DNA of 52,117 nucleotides from contig JAJYFU010000008.1 of NCBI GenBank assembly GCA_021790795.1, positions 1 to 52,117 on the forward strand, written 5' to 3'. The translations under genes were made by a program, and so were the position numbers. This document shows positions 1 through 6,462 of the stretch, in pieces. The stretch is from Pseudomonadota bacterium. Lineage in GTDB: Bacteria > Pseudomonadota > Gammaproteobacteria > Steroidobacterales > Steroidobacteraceae. Within the stretch, counting starts at the first letter, position 1. Every line of letters begins with the position of its first letter. A model generated the notes under the pieces. The model was not told the DNA's origin and did no database searches. It saw nothing but the letters and a program-made list of their open reading frames with translations.

Positions 1-1463
1 CCGCTATCGTCAACGAACGGGCGCGGATAGCCCTGACACTGTTTGGTCCCGTTGAGAAAAGATGGATGGGCCATGCGTTAGAGCTTGCCAATGGCAACAT
101 CCGCGAAAAGGAACAACTTCGACATCGCCCATCGACGCTGGCAACCCACATCCTGGCTCGCGGACTAGACGAAGAGTCGCTCGCGACAATCTCGCAAGAT
201 TCCTGGCGGGCAGGTCCGGCTGAGTTCATCGAGAAAATTATCGGGCGTCTATCGGAAAAGTCGCGAGATTTCCACTGTCTCGTCGCACTGAATGGAGAGC
301 GCGGAGATGTGGCTTCGCTAATCGAGAAATCACGATTCAGTCAGGCCGGCAAGGGCCGCGGTATTCGGCACGATCCAATTTCGCGGGACTGGCACGAATC
401 GAATGATGGGCTCTTTTTTATCAGTGCTGTCACCCCCGCCTTTTCACCGCGAATGGCTGCTGAGCAATGCTTGCAAGAACTTTCAACTCTATTGAACGTG
501 CAGAACCTATATCACAACAGCGCGAGCTTCAGGGCCGTTGCTCGCGTTCTGACGTATGAAGGTGACCAGACTCCAATTTCGGTCGAGGTCACTCCGGAGA
601 AGCATTTTGGGCTATTTCCGCGCTCCGAATATCGCAAACTAAGTCGAGATACTTATTCACTTGTTGGCAAGCGCCTAGATGGACGCATCGCGAATGCGCT
701 GGAATGCCATGCGCTCGCGCTGAGTTCAGACAGCCTCAAGACCGCCATGATTAATCTCTGGACCGCGCTCGAAACCATTACCGGCTCAATGGGCACCAAG
801 GCGACGGGCGAGCGCGTCGCCGAACGAATCGCACCGATCATTGCCTATCGACGCATCGATAAAATTGCCACTTATCTTGCTCTATCCGTCCACACGACAG
901 TGCTTCGAGACGGACAAGGCGTAGATAGGAACTTGCCACCCAATTCAAACGAGACATTCGTTGCACCCGACGACATTCTGAGGGCCGTGACGGGAAAGAA
1001 ATGTAACGACACTATAATGTATCTCTTTAAGAGATGTTCCGCCTCCCCGCTGCTAGTTAATCGACTGTATACGGTGTGGGAGGAGTTTCACGACCCAAAG
1101 ACTCTGGCAAAGTCAACCTCACGATCGAAGAGCCGCGTCGCGCGGCAGATTGCTCGCATCTATCGCGCTCGCAATTTGCTCGTTCATCGCGGTGAACAAA
1201 GCCCTCACACTTGGAGACTTCTACGGAACGCACACCACTATGTGTCATCGGCGATTAGCCGCGTGTTGCATGATCTTCGGGAACAATGCGACTGGTCAGT
1301 CGACACCTCACTAGTTCATCAGGGCCAAAGGTACGATTACTTGCGCGATCAGCTTGTACAGCGCAATGGCCAGGGGATAATGTTCGGTGATTTACTCTTG
1401 CGAAAATCACGAGCCGCCGACTCTCTCGTATGGTGTGAGCCGCAGACGCCCGTCCAGTTATAA
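1..1463 (+). CDS. HEPN-domain (ApeA-like) protein, 5' end outside window
   Basis: The reading frame is open to the first base of the window, so the true start is probably upstream; the first in-window ATG is at 66 (465 residues from there). The C-terminal part has an HEPN signature: RNLLVH at R369-H374 (counted from that Met), preceded by a basic helix rich in S, R and K and followed by a long helix. An upstream helix contains LWTALETIT, which resembles the first HEPN helix of the ApeA-like group. HEPN domains of this type are often metal-independent RNases in toxins and anti-phage abortive proteins. The N-terminal 200 residues are not recognised. Base composition is visibly less GC-rich than the core genes, and the gene lies on the accessory side of a tRNA-Met insertion site. 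A defence role is an inference from family and location; no partner gene is visible. Confidence 0.6.
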   Translation, partial: AIVNERARIALTLFGPVEKRWMGHALELANGNIREKEQLRHRPSTLATHILARGLDEESLATISQDSWRAGPAEFIEKIIGRLSEKSRDFHCLVALNGERGDVASLIEKSRFSQAGKGRGIRHDPISRDWHESNDGLFFISAVTPAFSPRMAAEQCLQELSTLLNVQNLYHNSASFRAVARVLTYEGDQTPISVEVTPEKHFGLFPRSEYRKLSRDTYSLVGKRLDGRIANALECHALALSSDSLKTAMINLWTALETITGSMGTKATGERVAERIAPIIAYRRIDKIATYLALSVHTTVLRDGQGVDRNLPPNSNETFVAPDDILRAVTGKKCNDTIMYLFKRCSASPLLVNRLYTVWEEFHDPKTLAKSTSRSKSRVARQIARIYRARNLLVHRGEQSPHTWRLLRNAHHYVSSAISRVLHDLREQCDWSVDTSLVHQGQRYDYLRDQLVQRNGQGIMFGDLLLRKSRAADSLVWCEPQTPVQL

Positions 1464-1725
1464 GCATGCGAAATTCATCAGTTCGCCCAGTCTGCCGGTC
1501 CTATGCGGTTACGTGGATCGAGCGCTGGGCCGGGCGGGATCGTACTATCGAGGAGATCGAACGTTGCCCGTCACGCGACCAAAACCGGAGACGGTTCCTT
1601 CCAATGGAGCCGCAAGCAATCCAGGCTGTTATGTCACCGCCTGAACGCCGCGTCTGACAGTTGCCCTTACGATACCCTTACAGAGATTTCAAAAAAGATA
1701 TTTAGAATTTATCTTATTGATCTTA
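1464..1725. other. Intergenic tRNA-proximal end of left element
   Basis: There is no convincing gene here. A 63-codon frame starts 2 bases after the HEPN stop (1466-1657), but it has no ribosome binding site I can defend and no recognisable motif. The last 45 bases are AT-rich. They separate a pair of CTTAC-type repeats (1661-1681) from the tRNA-Met repeat, the same layout as in front of the intact tRNA gene. Confidence 0.5.
1661..1681. other. Putative integrase arm-site pair (left element)
   Basis: CCCTTAC occurs at 1664-1670 and again at 1675-1681, an 11-bp period (one helical turn). The pair ends 44 bp before the tRNA-Met repeat at 1726. A matching pair lies 45 bp before the second repeat (3689-3709), and the two 21-23 bp blocks agree at about 17 of 23 positions. 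Tyrosine recombinases of integrative elements bind short directly repeated arm sites near att cores. The assignment is inferred from position, period and duplication. Confidence 0.4.
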
Positions 1726-1770
1726 TGGTGGAAAGGGAGGGACTCGAACCCTCGACCCCGGCATTATGAG
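1726..1770 (-). repeat. 45-bp tRNA-Met 3'-end repeat (att-like core)
   Basis: This is an exact 45-base copy of 3755-3799. It covers the encoded CCA end, acceptor strand, T arm and variable loop of tRNA-Met and runs into the anticodon loop (CATTATGAG on the plus strand). After 1770 the sequence diverges, so it is only a 3' tRNA fragment, not a functional tRNA. Such a fragment is the standard footprint of an element integrated in a tRNA gene. Confidence 0.85.
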
Positions 1771-1811
1771 GCCTAAGGACGGCTATTCGTTCGATGCCGG
1801 ACCCATGTCCG

Positions 1812-1855
1812 ATGTGGAGTATAATGTGGATTAGAGTCCACATTGGTATCCACAG
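1812..1855 (+). promoter_or_regulatory. Promoter with four-half-site operator for RHH/MazF module
   Basis: A perfect -10 hexamer TATAAT lies at 1820-1825, 33 bases before the antitoxin ATG. Four half-sites surround it: ATGTGGA at 1812-1818 and 1824-1830, then TCCACAT at 1837-1843 and TCCACAG at 1849-1855. Both inner and outer pairs are symmetric about 1833/1834, and same-orientation copies are 12 bp apart. This suits cooperative binding by RHH antitoxin dimers and autorepression, as is usual for type II modules. No good -35 hexamer is visible. Confidence 0.6.
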
Positions 1856-1857
1856 CC

Positions 1858-2091
1858 ATGAAGACGATTCAGATGACGATTGATGATCGGCTCCTCAAGC
1901 TGGTCGACAGGATGAGCCGCGAAAGAAAGACGACGCGCTCGGCCTTCATCCGGCACGCCCTTGAAGCCGAAATTCGCCACCAGCGCCTTCGCGACGAGGA
2001 GGCGCGCCATGCTCAGGGCTATGCCCGCCATCCGGTGGCTCCTGGGGAATTCGACCTCTGGTTGAACGAACAGGACTGGGGCGCTCAGTGA
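1858..2091 (+). CDS. Ribbon-helix-helix (CopG/MazE-like) antitoxin
   Basis: A 77-residue protein. The N-terminus (MKTIQMTIDDRLLKLVDRM) has the RHH pattern: a short beta strand with alternating polar residues, then two helices, the second containing TTRSAFIRHALEAEI. The C-terminal half is polar and aromatic (WLNEQDWG), as expected of a tail that wraps a MazF dimer. I chose the ATG at 1858; an in-frame TTG at 1843 lies inside the operator and would be odd as a start. The stop overlaps the toxin start by 4 bases (GTGA), giving translational coupling. It should neutralise the downstream MazF toxin and repress the operon through the operator at 1812-1855. Confidence 0.8.
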   Translation: MKTIQMTIDDRLLKLVDRMSRERKTTRSAFIRHALEAEIRHQRLRDEEARHAQGYARHPVAPGEFDLWLNEQDWGAQ

Positions 2092-2408
2092 ACCGAGGCG
2101 ACGTCTGCTGGTACACGTTCAGGACGCCCGACAAAAAGCGCCCTGTGCTCATTCTTACCCGCGACTCTGCAATCACAATCCTAAACTCCGTTACCATTGC
2201 GCCGATCACATCGACGATCCGAAGCATCCCGACCGAAGTGGTGCTGACCGAAGCAGACGGACTTCCCCATACCTGCGCTGCGAACTTCGACAACCTTCAG
2301 ACCGTACCCAAGGTTCAGATTGGCGATCGCATTGCCCGATTGTCTCGGCACAAGATGAAACAGGCAACAGCCGCCGTCTCGTTTGCGCTTGCGTTAGACG
2401 AAGATTGA
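2088..2408 (+). CDS. mazF: MazF/PemK-family mRNA interferase toxin
   Basis: A 106-residue protein starting at GTG 2088, overlapping the antitoxin stop. It begins with MNRGDVCWYTF, matching the RGDIW-type strand of MazF/PemK toxins, followed by KKRPVLILTRD (the usual RPVLVV strand) and SVTIAPITSTIR (the conserved VxVxPITST segment). The C-terminal GDRIARLSRHKMKQ is also typical. The family cleaves single-stranded mRNA at short specific sequences and is held inactive by its antitoxin. The gene is full length and unbroken. Its cleavage specificity cannot be read from sequence. Confidence 0.85.
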   Translation: MNRGDVCWYTFRTPDKKRPVLILTRDSAITILNSVTIAPITSTIRSIPTEVVLTEADGLPHTCAANFDNLQTVPKVQIGDRIARLSRHKMKQATAAVSFALALDED

Positions 2409-2567
2409 ATCTCTTCCGGGCTCGGCTGTACCAACGCCAGCTCACGACCCGGAGCGGTCCCACTGTATGACCCCTTTGGAGAAGCGCGACGCGGCGGATC
2501 TGGTTGTCGGTGCCCATCGGTTGTGCCGACCTTGCACCAACGCGCTGGCGGGCCACGATTCGTGCGG

Positions 2568-2596
2568 TTGACATTAGCATATGCGTAGCATATGCT
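2568..2596 (+). promoter_or_regulatory. VapBC promoter with overlapping palindromic repeat
   Basis: A consensus -35 TTGACA at 2568-2573 is followed after exactly 17 bp by TATGCT at 2591-2596 (-10). The spacer and -10 are filled by AGCATATGC at 2576-2584 repeated at 2587-2595. GCATATGC is itself a palindrome, so the block is both a direct and an inverted repeat. It is well placed for repression by VapB or VapBC. The antitoxin ATG at 2624 is about 28 bases after the -10. Confidence 0.6.
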
Positions 2597-2623
2597 TACT
2601 TCACGACGCGGGAGTCCATCGAG

Positions 2624-2935
2624 ATGAGCACACCACATAAGAGCAAGCCTAAGAGAGGCACTTTGAAACGGACGACGGCGAAGTCCATGTCTACGTCGGC
2701 TTCTCGGAGCGCTTCGATCTTCCGCAACGGCGCGAACCAAGCGGTGCGGCTGCCGCAAGAACTGCGCTTTCCGCAAGACGTGAAGGAAGTCCGCATTCGC
2801 AAGCAGGGTGATAATCTGCTCATCTCCCCCGTCAGGCCCGATTGGGACTCGTTCTTTGCCCGGAAGCCGCAGGCGCCGGAGTCCTTCCTCGAGCCACGCG
2901 ACGATGCCCCACCTCAGTGGCGCGAGCCATTGTGA
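2624..2935 (+). CDS. vapB: VapB-type AbrB-fold antitoxin with basic N-terminal extension
   Basis: 103 residues from ATG 2624, which has GGGAG nine bases upstream. A second ATG at 2687 would remove the first 21 residues and give a more usual VapB length (about 82). The core SASIFRNGANQAVRLPQELR is the swapped-hairpin AbrB-like DNA-binding segment of VapB antitoxins (pattern FxNGxxQAVRLPxE). The C-terminus (DWDSFFARKPQAPESFLEPRD) resembles the toxin-binding tail. The N-terminal 20 residues are unusually rich in K, R, S and T. The gene overlaps vapC by 4 bases and probably represses its own promoter with the toxin as co-repressor. Confidence 0.8.
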   Translation: MSTPHKSKPKRGTLKRTTAKSMSTSASRSASIFRNGANQAVRLPQELRFPQDVKEVRIRKQGDNLLISPVRPDWDSFFARKPQAPESFLEPRDDAPPQWREPL

Positions 2936-3327
2936 CGCTCCGGATGCTGGATACGGACATCTCGAGCTACATCATCAAGCGCCGACCGGCCTGCCTCCTC
3001 GAACGCTTCAAAGAGCACGCCGAGGAACTCTGCGTGTCCGTAATGACCGCCGCGGAGCTCCGATTCGGCGCGGAGAAGGCGGGGCGCCCAAGACTGACCG
3101 AGGAGGTGGAGCAATTCCTCGAGAGGCTCTCGACCCTCGATTGGACAGATTCGGTGACCGCGCACTACGCCCGCACACGATGCGCGCTCGAACGCGCCGG
3201 GACCCCCATCGGCAACATGGACCTGCTGATTGCGTCCCACGCGCTGTCCGAGCGCGCCATTCTGGTCACCCACAACGTTCGACACTTCGCGAAGGTGCCC
3301 GGTTTGAAGGTCGAGGAGTGGACCTGA
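2932..3327 (+). CDS. vapC: VapC-type PIN-domain ribonuclease toxin
   Basis: 131 residues from GTG 2932, which overlaps the vapB stop (GTGA); an internal ATG at 2944 is an alternative start. The PIN acidic residues are visible: D7 in MLDTDIS, E42 in TAAELRFG and D97 in GNMDLLIASHAL, followed by the usual THNxxHF segment near the end. VapC toxins are Mg-dependent endoribonucleases that commonly cut tRNA or rRNA. The gene is intact and paired with its antitoxin, so it is probably functional. It is the last gene before the tRNA-proximal end of the element. Confidence 0.85.
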   Translation: MTLRMLDTDISSYIIKRRPACLLERFKEHAEELCVSVMTAAELRFGAEKAGRPRLTEEVEQFLERLSTLDWTDSVTAHYARTRCALERAGTPIGNMDLLIASHALSERAILVTHNVRHFAKVPGLKVEEWT

Positions 3328-3688
3328 GCGGCTGAGCCTTCCTGCCGACGACACCGTTTTCCCGCAGCGATGGCGGGTCTTCTTTCGACCCGGCTCTACT
3401 CGGTCACTTCTACCGAAAGCGGTGTGCGGAAAGTCTGGGGCTCGACGTCTTGAATGTCGGCTTTGCACCACAGAAATTCGCCTTTGCCAGTTCCGCTCCT
3501 GGCCGACTGCTGCCGATCACGCAATCCGGACTGTTTGATATCGAGCGCGCAAAGCCCGGAGACGAGGGGACGAACATGCCGCGGTGCAGTTCGGAGATCT
3601 CAGCCGACGAACGGATCAGGTGCGGACACTGTCGATCTCAGCGTATCCGCTACATCCGGAATTCAAGCGACGTCACCCTCGTCAGCAT
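3328..3688. other. Non-coding stretch between vapC and arm sites
   Basis: I see no supportable gene in this stretch. A hairpin with arms CGGGTC/GACCCG (3374-3379 and 3387-3392, 7-base loop) lies 46 bases after vapC but has no following T-run. Short frames at 3450-3749 and 3454-3798 have no family signature, and the latter merely reads through the antisense of the tRNA. Confidence 0.4.
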
Positions 3689-3709
3689 TTGCACTTACCA
3701 TGCACTTAC
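3689..3709. other. Putative integrase arm-site pair (right element)
   Basis: GCACTTAC occurs at 3691-3698 and again at 3702-3709, an 11-bp period, ending 45 bp before the tRNA-Met core at 3755. It matches the pair at 1661-1681 in spacing, orientation and most bases. The intervening AT-rich 45 bp is also partly alike in the two places. Confidence 0.4.
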
Positions 3710-3754
3710 TGCGAGCTGCGCCTCGAAAACCAGTTCCGTATCTCTTTGAATTAT

Positions 3755-3799
3755 TGGTGGAAAGGGAGGGACTCGAACCCTCGACCCCGGCATTATGAG
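3755..3799 (-). repeat. 45-bp att-like core within intact tRNA-Met
   Basis: This is identical to 1726-1770 over 45 bases. The identity stops within the anticodon stem-loop, so recombination was probably at or near the anticodon loop, a common target of tyrosine recombinases. Confidence 0.8.
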
Positions 3800-3831
3800 T
3801 GCCGTGCTCTAACCAGCTGAGCTACCTTTCC
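3755..3831 (-). tRNA. tRNA-Met (CAT anticodon), elongator type
   Basis: 77 nt including the encoded CCA. The acceptor stem is GGAAAGG/CCTTTCC, the D arm is GCTC-AGCTGGTTA-GAGC, the anticodon arm is CGGCA-CTCATAA-TGCCG with anticodon CAT, and the T arm is GAGGG-TTCGAGT-CCCTC. The full base pairing of the first acceptor pair and the similarity to E. coli elongator tRNA-Met point to elongator rather than initiator. It lies downstream of ychF on the same strand, and its 3' half is the integration target for the element(s) to the left. Confidence 0.93.
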
Positions 3832-3925
3832 ACGTGCTCTTCGGACCCCGCTTCCCGGAGCGACGGGGCTGCCGTCGCCACGAAGGGGGCGCATTGTCGG
3901 CGCGGCGCGGACGGGGTGTCAACCG

Positions 3926-5020
3926 CTACACATTGAAGCGGAAGTGCACCACGTCCCCTTCCTGCATCACGTATTCCTTGCCCTCCAGACGCAGCTTACC
4001 GGCCTCTCGGGCACCCGCTTCGCCGCGGCAGGCGACGTAATCGGTATAGCCGATCACCTCCGCACGGATGAATCCGTGCTCGAAATCCGTGTGAATCACG
4101 CCGGCGGCCTGGGGAGCCGTGGCACCAATCGGTACGGTCCATGCCCGGACCTCCTTCTCCCCGGCGGTAAAGAAGGTCTGCAAGCTCAGCAGCCGGTAGC
4201 CGGCCCGGATCACGCGGTCGAGACCCGGCTCCTCCAGCCCGAGCTCGGCGAGAAATGCGGCCCGGTCGGCCGCCTCGAGCTGCGCGATCTCGGCTTCGAT
4301 GGACGCGCAGACCGCCACCGTCACCGCTCCTTCGCCGACGGCGCGCCTTTCGACCGCCGCGAGCAGCGGATTGTTCTTGAATCCGCCTTCGATCACGTTC
4401 GCGACGTACATCACCGGCTTCGCCGTCAGCAGCTGCAGCTCGCGCAGATCGCGCCGATCCTCGGCCGACAGCGGCATCGCTCGGACCGGCTTCACCTGGT
4501 CCAGATGCGCCTTAACCCGCTCGAGCAGGGCCTTCTTGCGCAGCGCCTCCTTGTCGCCCCCCTTGGACGCCTTCGCGGCGCGCTCCAGACCCTTATCCAC
4601 CGTCGCCAGATCAGCCAGCGCCAGCTCGGTGTCGATCACCTCCATGTCACTCGATGGATCGATTCGACCCGCCACATGAACGATGTCCGAGCTCTCGAAG
4701 CAACGCACCACGTGCGCGATGGCGTCGACCTCGCGAATGTGCGAGAGGAACTGATTGCCCAGACCCTCGCCTTTGGAGGCGCCCGCCACCAGTCCGGCGA
4801 TGTCGACGAATTCCACGGTGGCCGGTACGATCCGCTGGGGATTGACGATCGAGGCCAGTGTCTCGAGCCGACTGTCAGGGACCGGCACCATGCCCACGTT
4901 CGGGTCGATGGTGCAGAAAGGGTAGTTGGCCGCCGCCGCGTTCTGCGCTTGAGTGAGCGCGTTGAACAGGGTCGACTTGCCGACATTCGGCAATCCGACG
5001 ATGCCGCAACGGATAGACAT
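3926..5020 (-). CDS. ychF: Redox-responsive ATPase/GTPase YchF (OLA1 family)
   Basis: 364 residues, the normal length. The P-loop is GLPNVGKST at residues 8-16. The G4 position reads NVIE rather than NKxD, the known change that gives YchF ATP preference. The C-terminal TGS domain ends with the typical [19 protein letters not shown]-like segment. YchF binds ribosomes and is involved in stress and redox responses. It is the last protein gene of the ispE-prs-rplY-pth-ychF run, 43 bp after pth, with tRNA-Met downstream. Confidence 0.97.
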   Translation of the reverse strand: MSIRCGIVGLPNVGKSTLFNALTQAQNAAAANYPFCTIDPNVGMVPVPDSRLETLASIVNPQRIVPATVEFVDIAGLVAGASKGEGLGNQFLSHIREVDAIAHVVRCFESSDIVHVAGRIDPSSDMEVIDTELALADLATVDKGLERAAKASKGGDKEALRKKALLERVKAHLDQVKPVRAMPLSAEDRRDLRELQLLTAKPVMYVANVIEGGFKNNPLLAAVERRAVGEGAVTVAVCASIEAEIAQLEAADRAAFLAELGLEEPGLDRVIRAGYRLLSLQTFFTAGEKEVRAWTVPIGATAPQAAGVIHTDFEHGFIRAEVIGYTDYVACRGEAGAREAGKLRLEGKEYVMQEGDVVHFRFNV

Positions 5021-5037
5021 GACTGAACCTCCGAGCC

Positions 5038-5056
5038 TTCCGGCCGCTGGCCGGAA
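5038..5056 (-). other. Perfect hairpin between pth and ychF
   Basis: TTCCGGCC at 5038-5045 and GGCCGGAA at 5049-5056 form a perfect 8-bp stem with a 3-base loop, between the pth stop and the ychF ribosome-binding region. No T-run follows in either direction. It could act as an intercistronic RNA processing or stability element rather than a strong terminator. Confidence 0.4.
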
Positions 5057-5063
5057 CGGTCGA

Positions 5064-5654
5064 CTATTCGGGCACGGTGCGCGAGTGCAACCGGTTCATC
5101 GCCTTCTGCGCGCCCTCGTCGAGCAACTCCGGCAGCGCATCGGCCGCTGCGCAGACCGCCTCGCCGATCAATCCGGCCTCCGGCGCGCTCGGCCGCCCGA
5201 GCACATAATTCATCACGATGGCGCGATCGAACGGATGTCCGATACCGATCCGCAGCCGCCAGAAAGACTCGCCGAGACGCGCGATGATATCGCGCAAACC
5301 GTTGTGCCCGCCGGCGCCTCCGCCCTCCTTGAGGCGTACGACACCCGGCGGGAAATCGAGCTCATCGTGCGCCACCAGCATGGCGGACGGCGAAATTCTG
5401 TAGAAGCTCGCCACACTCTGAACGGACGTTCCGCTCAGGTTCATGTACGTCAGTGGCTTAAGCAGCCACAGCTCGTGCCCCGCGATGACCGCCCGGCCGA
5501 GCTCGCCGTGATGACGCGACTCACGCTTGAGCGCCGCTCCAGCGCGCCGGGCAAGCTCGTCGATGAACGCGAAGCCCGCGTTGTGCCGGGTGTGGGCGTA
5601 GGTGGGGCCCGGATTGCCGAGCCCCACCACGAGCTTGAGCGGCGTTCCCGCCAT
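5064..5654 (-). CDS. pth: Peptidyl-tRNA hydrolase
   Basis: 196 residues, typical length. It cleaves the ester bond of peptidyl-tRNAs dropped by ribosomes, recycling the tRNA. Conserved elements visible are [11 protein letters not shown] (N14), RHNAGF with catalytic H24, DELDFPPG with the active-site Asp, and the [13 protein letters not shown] loop. It starts 9 bases after the rplY stop, so it is translated from the same message, as in many gammaproteobacteria. Confidence 0.97.
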   Translation of the reverse strand: MAGTPLKLVVGLGNPGPTYAHTRHNAGFAFIDELARRAGAALKRESRHHGELGRAVIAGHELWLLKPLTYMNLSGTSVQSVASFYRISPSAMLVAHDELDFPPGVVRLKEGGGAGGHNGLRDIIARLGESFWRLRIGIGHPFDRAIVMNYVLGRPSAPEAGLIGEAVCAAADALPELLDEGAQKAMNRLHSRTVPE

Positions 5655-5663
5655 GCGCCGCAG

Positions 5664-6383
5664 TTACTTCTTGCCGCCTTCCTTCTTCTGTCCGGCCTTG
5701 CCCGCTTCCGCAGGAGCCGCTTCTGCCGGAGCCGCCGCGGGCGCTCCCGCTGCCGCAGCCGCACCTTCGGCGGGCGCAGCCGCCGCTTCCGCAGTCGGCT
5801 CCACCTCGGCGACACGCGGGCTGTGGATCGAGACCACCGGAGCGTTGCGATACGCCAGGTGCGGAATGCTCACGCCGGAGGGCAGGGGAATATCCGCCAG
5901 AAACTTCGTGTCGTTGATATTCATCTGCGACAGGTCGAGCTCCAGATACTCGGGCAGGTCCTTCGGCAGGCAAATGATCTCTACGTCGGTGAGCATGTGC
6001 GACACGACCCCACCCTGGGTCTTGACGCCCGGGCTGCCCGCCTCGCCGGCGAAGTGAATCGGCACGTGCAGGCGGATCGGCTCGTTCTCCGTCACTCGCT
6101 GCAGATCGACGTGGACGATCTGATTTTTCGCCGGATGCATCTGCACATCCTTGACGATGGCCTCCTGCGTCCGCTCGCCGATCTTGAGCTGAACGATCGA
6201 AGAGTAAAAGCGCTCGTCGGCCACGACCGTGAGCAACTTGTGATGCTCGAGCGCGAGGGACTCCGCCTCCGCGTGACCACCGTACAGAATCGCCGGAACC
6301 TTGTTCGTGTGACGCAGGCGGCGGCTCGCACCTTTGCCTTGCGCCTCGCGCGGCTCGGCGCTGAAGCTGAATGCAATACGCAT
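5664..6383 (-). CDS. rplY: 50S ribosomal protein L25 (Ctc/TL5 long form)
   Basis: 239 residues from ATG 6383, which has GGAG 8 bases upstream; an in-frame TTG at 6395 is a less likely start. The N-terminal domain (SFSAEPREAQGKGASRRLR, then KVPAILYGG) is the 5S rRNA-binding L25 fold. The middle is the Ctc/TL5 beta domain, with QRVTENEPIRLHVPIHF and LPEYLELDLSQMNIND. The last ~50 residues are a low-complexity Ala/Pro/Glu tail ending in a basic GQKKEGGKK. The protein binds 5S rRNA in the large ribosomal subunit. It lies between prs and pth as in related bacteria. Confidence 0.96.
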   Translation of the reverse strand: MRIAFSFSAEPREAQGKGASRRLRHTNKVPAILYGGHAEAESLALEHHKLLTVVADERFYSSIVQLKIGERTQEAIVKDVQMHPAKNQIVHVDLQRVTENEPIRLHVPIHFAGEAGSPGVKTQGGVVSHMLTDVEIICLPKDLPEYLELDLSQMNINDTKFLADIPLPSGVSIPHLAYRNAPVVSIHSPRVAEVEPTAEAAAAPAEGAAAAAGAPAAAPAEAAPAEAGKAGQKKEGGKK

Positions 6384-6462
6384 GATGTTCTCCAATCTAC
6401 ACTGACAACGCGCCGCGACCCGCGACCAGGCCGCAGCGCACCAAGAAACTCAGCAAACCCCT

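Larger units (their letters stand above)
1771..3799. mobile_element. Small tRNA-Met-integrated element carrying two TA modules, no integrase
   Basis: The segment is bounded by the 45-bp direct repeats at 1726-1770 and 3755-3799, the right one being part of the intact tRNA-Met. Its only recognisable genes are an RHH antitoxin/MazF pair and a VapB/VapC pair, both in plus orientation. I find no recombinase, transposase or relaxase. It could be the remnant of a larger island that lost its integrase, or a minimal element mobilised in trans. The paired motif at 3689-3709 fits a tRNA-proximal integrase-binding region. Exact ends depend on where in the repeat crossover occurs. Confidence 0.6.

Noticed and set aside
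1466-1657. 63-codon frame starting 2 bases after the HEPN stop
   Set aside because: No family motif, no clear ribosome binding site, and an overlapping second frame of similar length. Left as unassigned DNA.
1503-3798. Two frames (1503-1769 and 3454-3798) ending with the same peptide
   Set aside because: The shared ending is the translated antisense strand of the tRNA-Met 3' half; it reflects the DNA repeat, not duplicated proteins.
3944-5026. Long plus-strand frame opposite ychF
   Set aside because: GC-rich antisense shadow; the minus strand encodes an unmistakable YchF.
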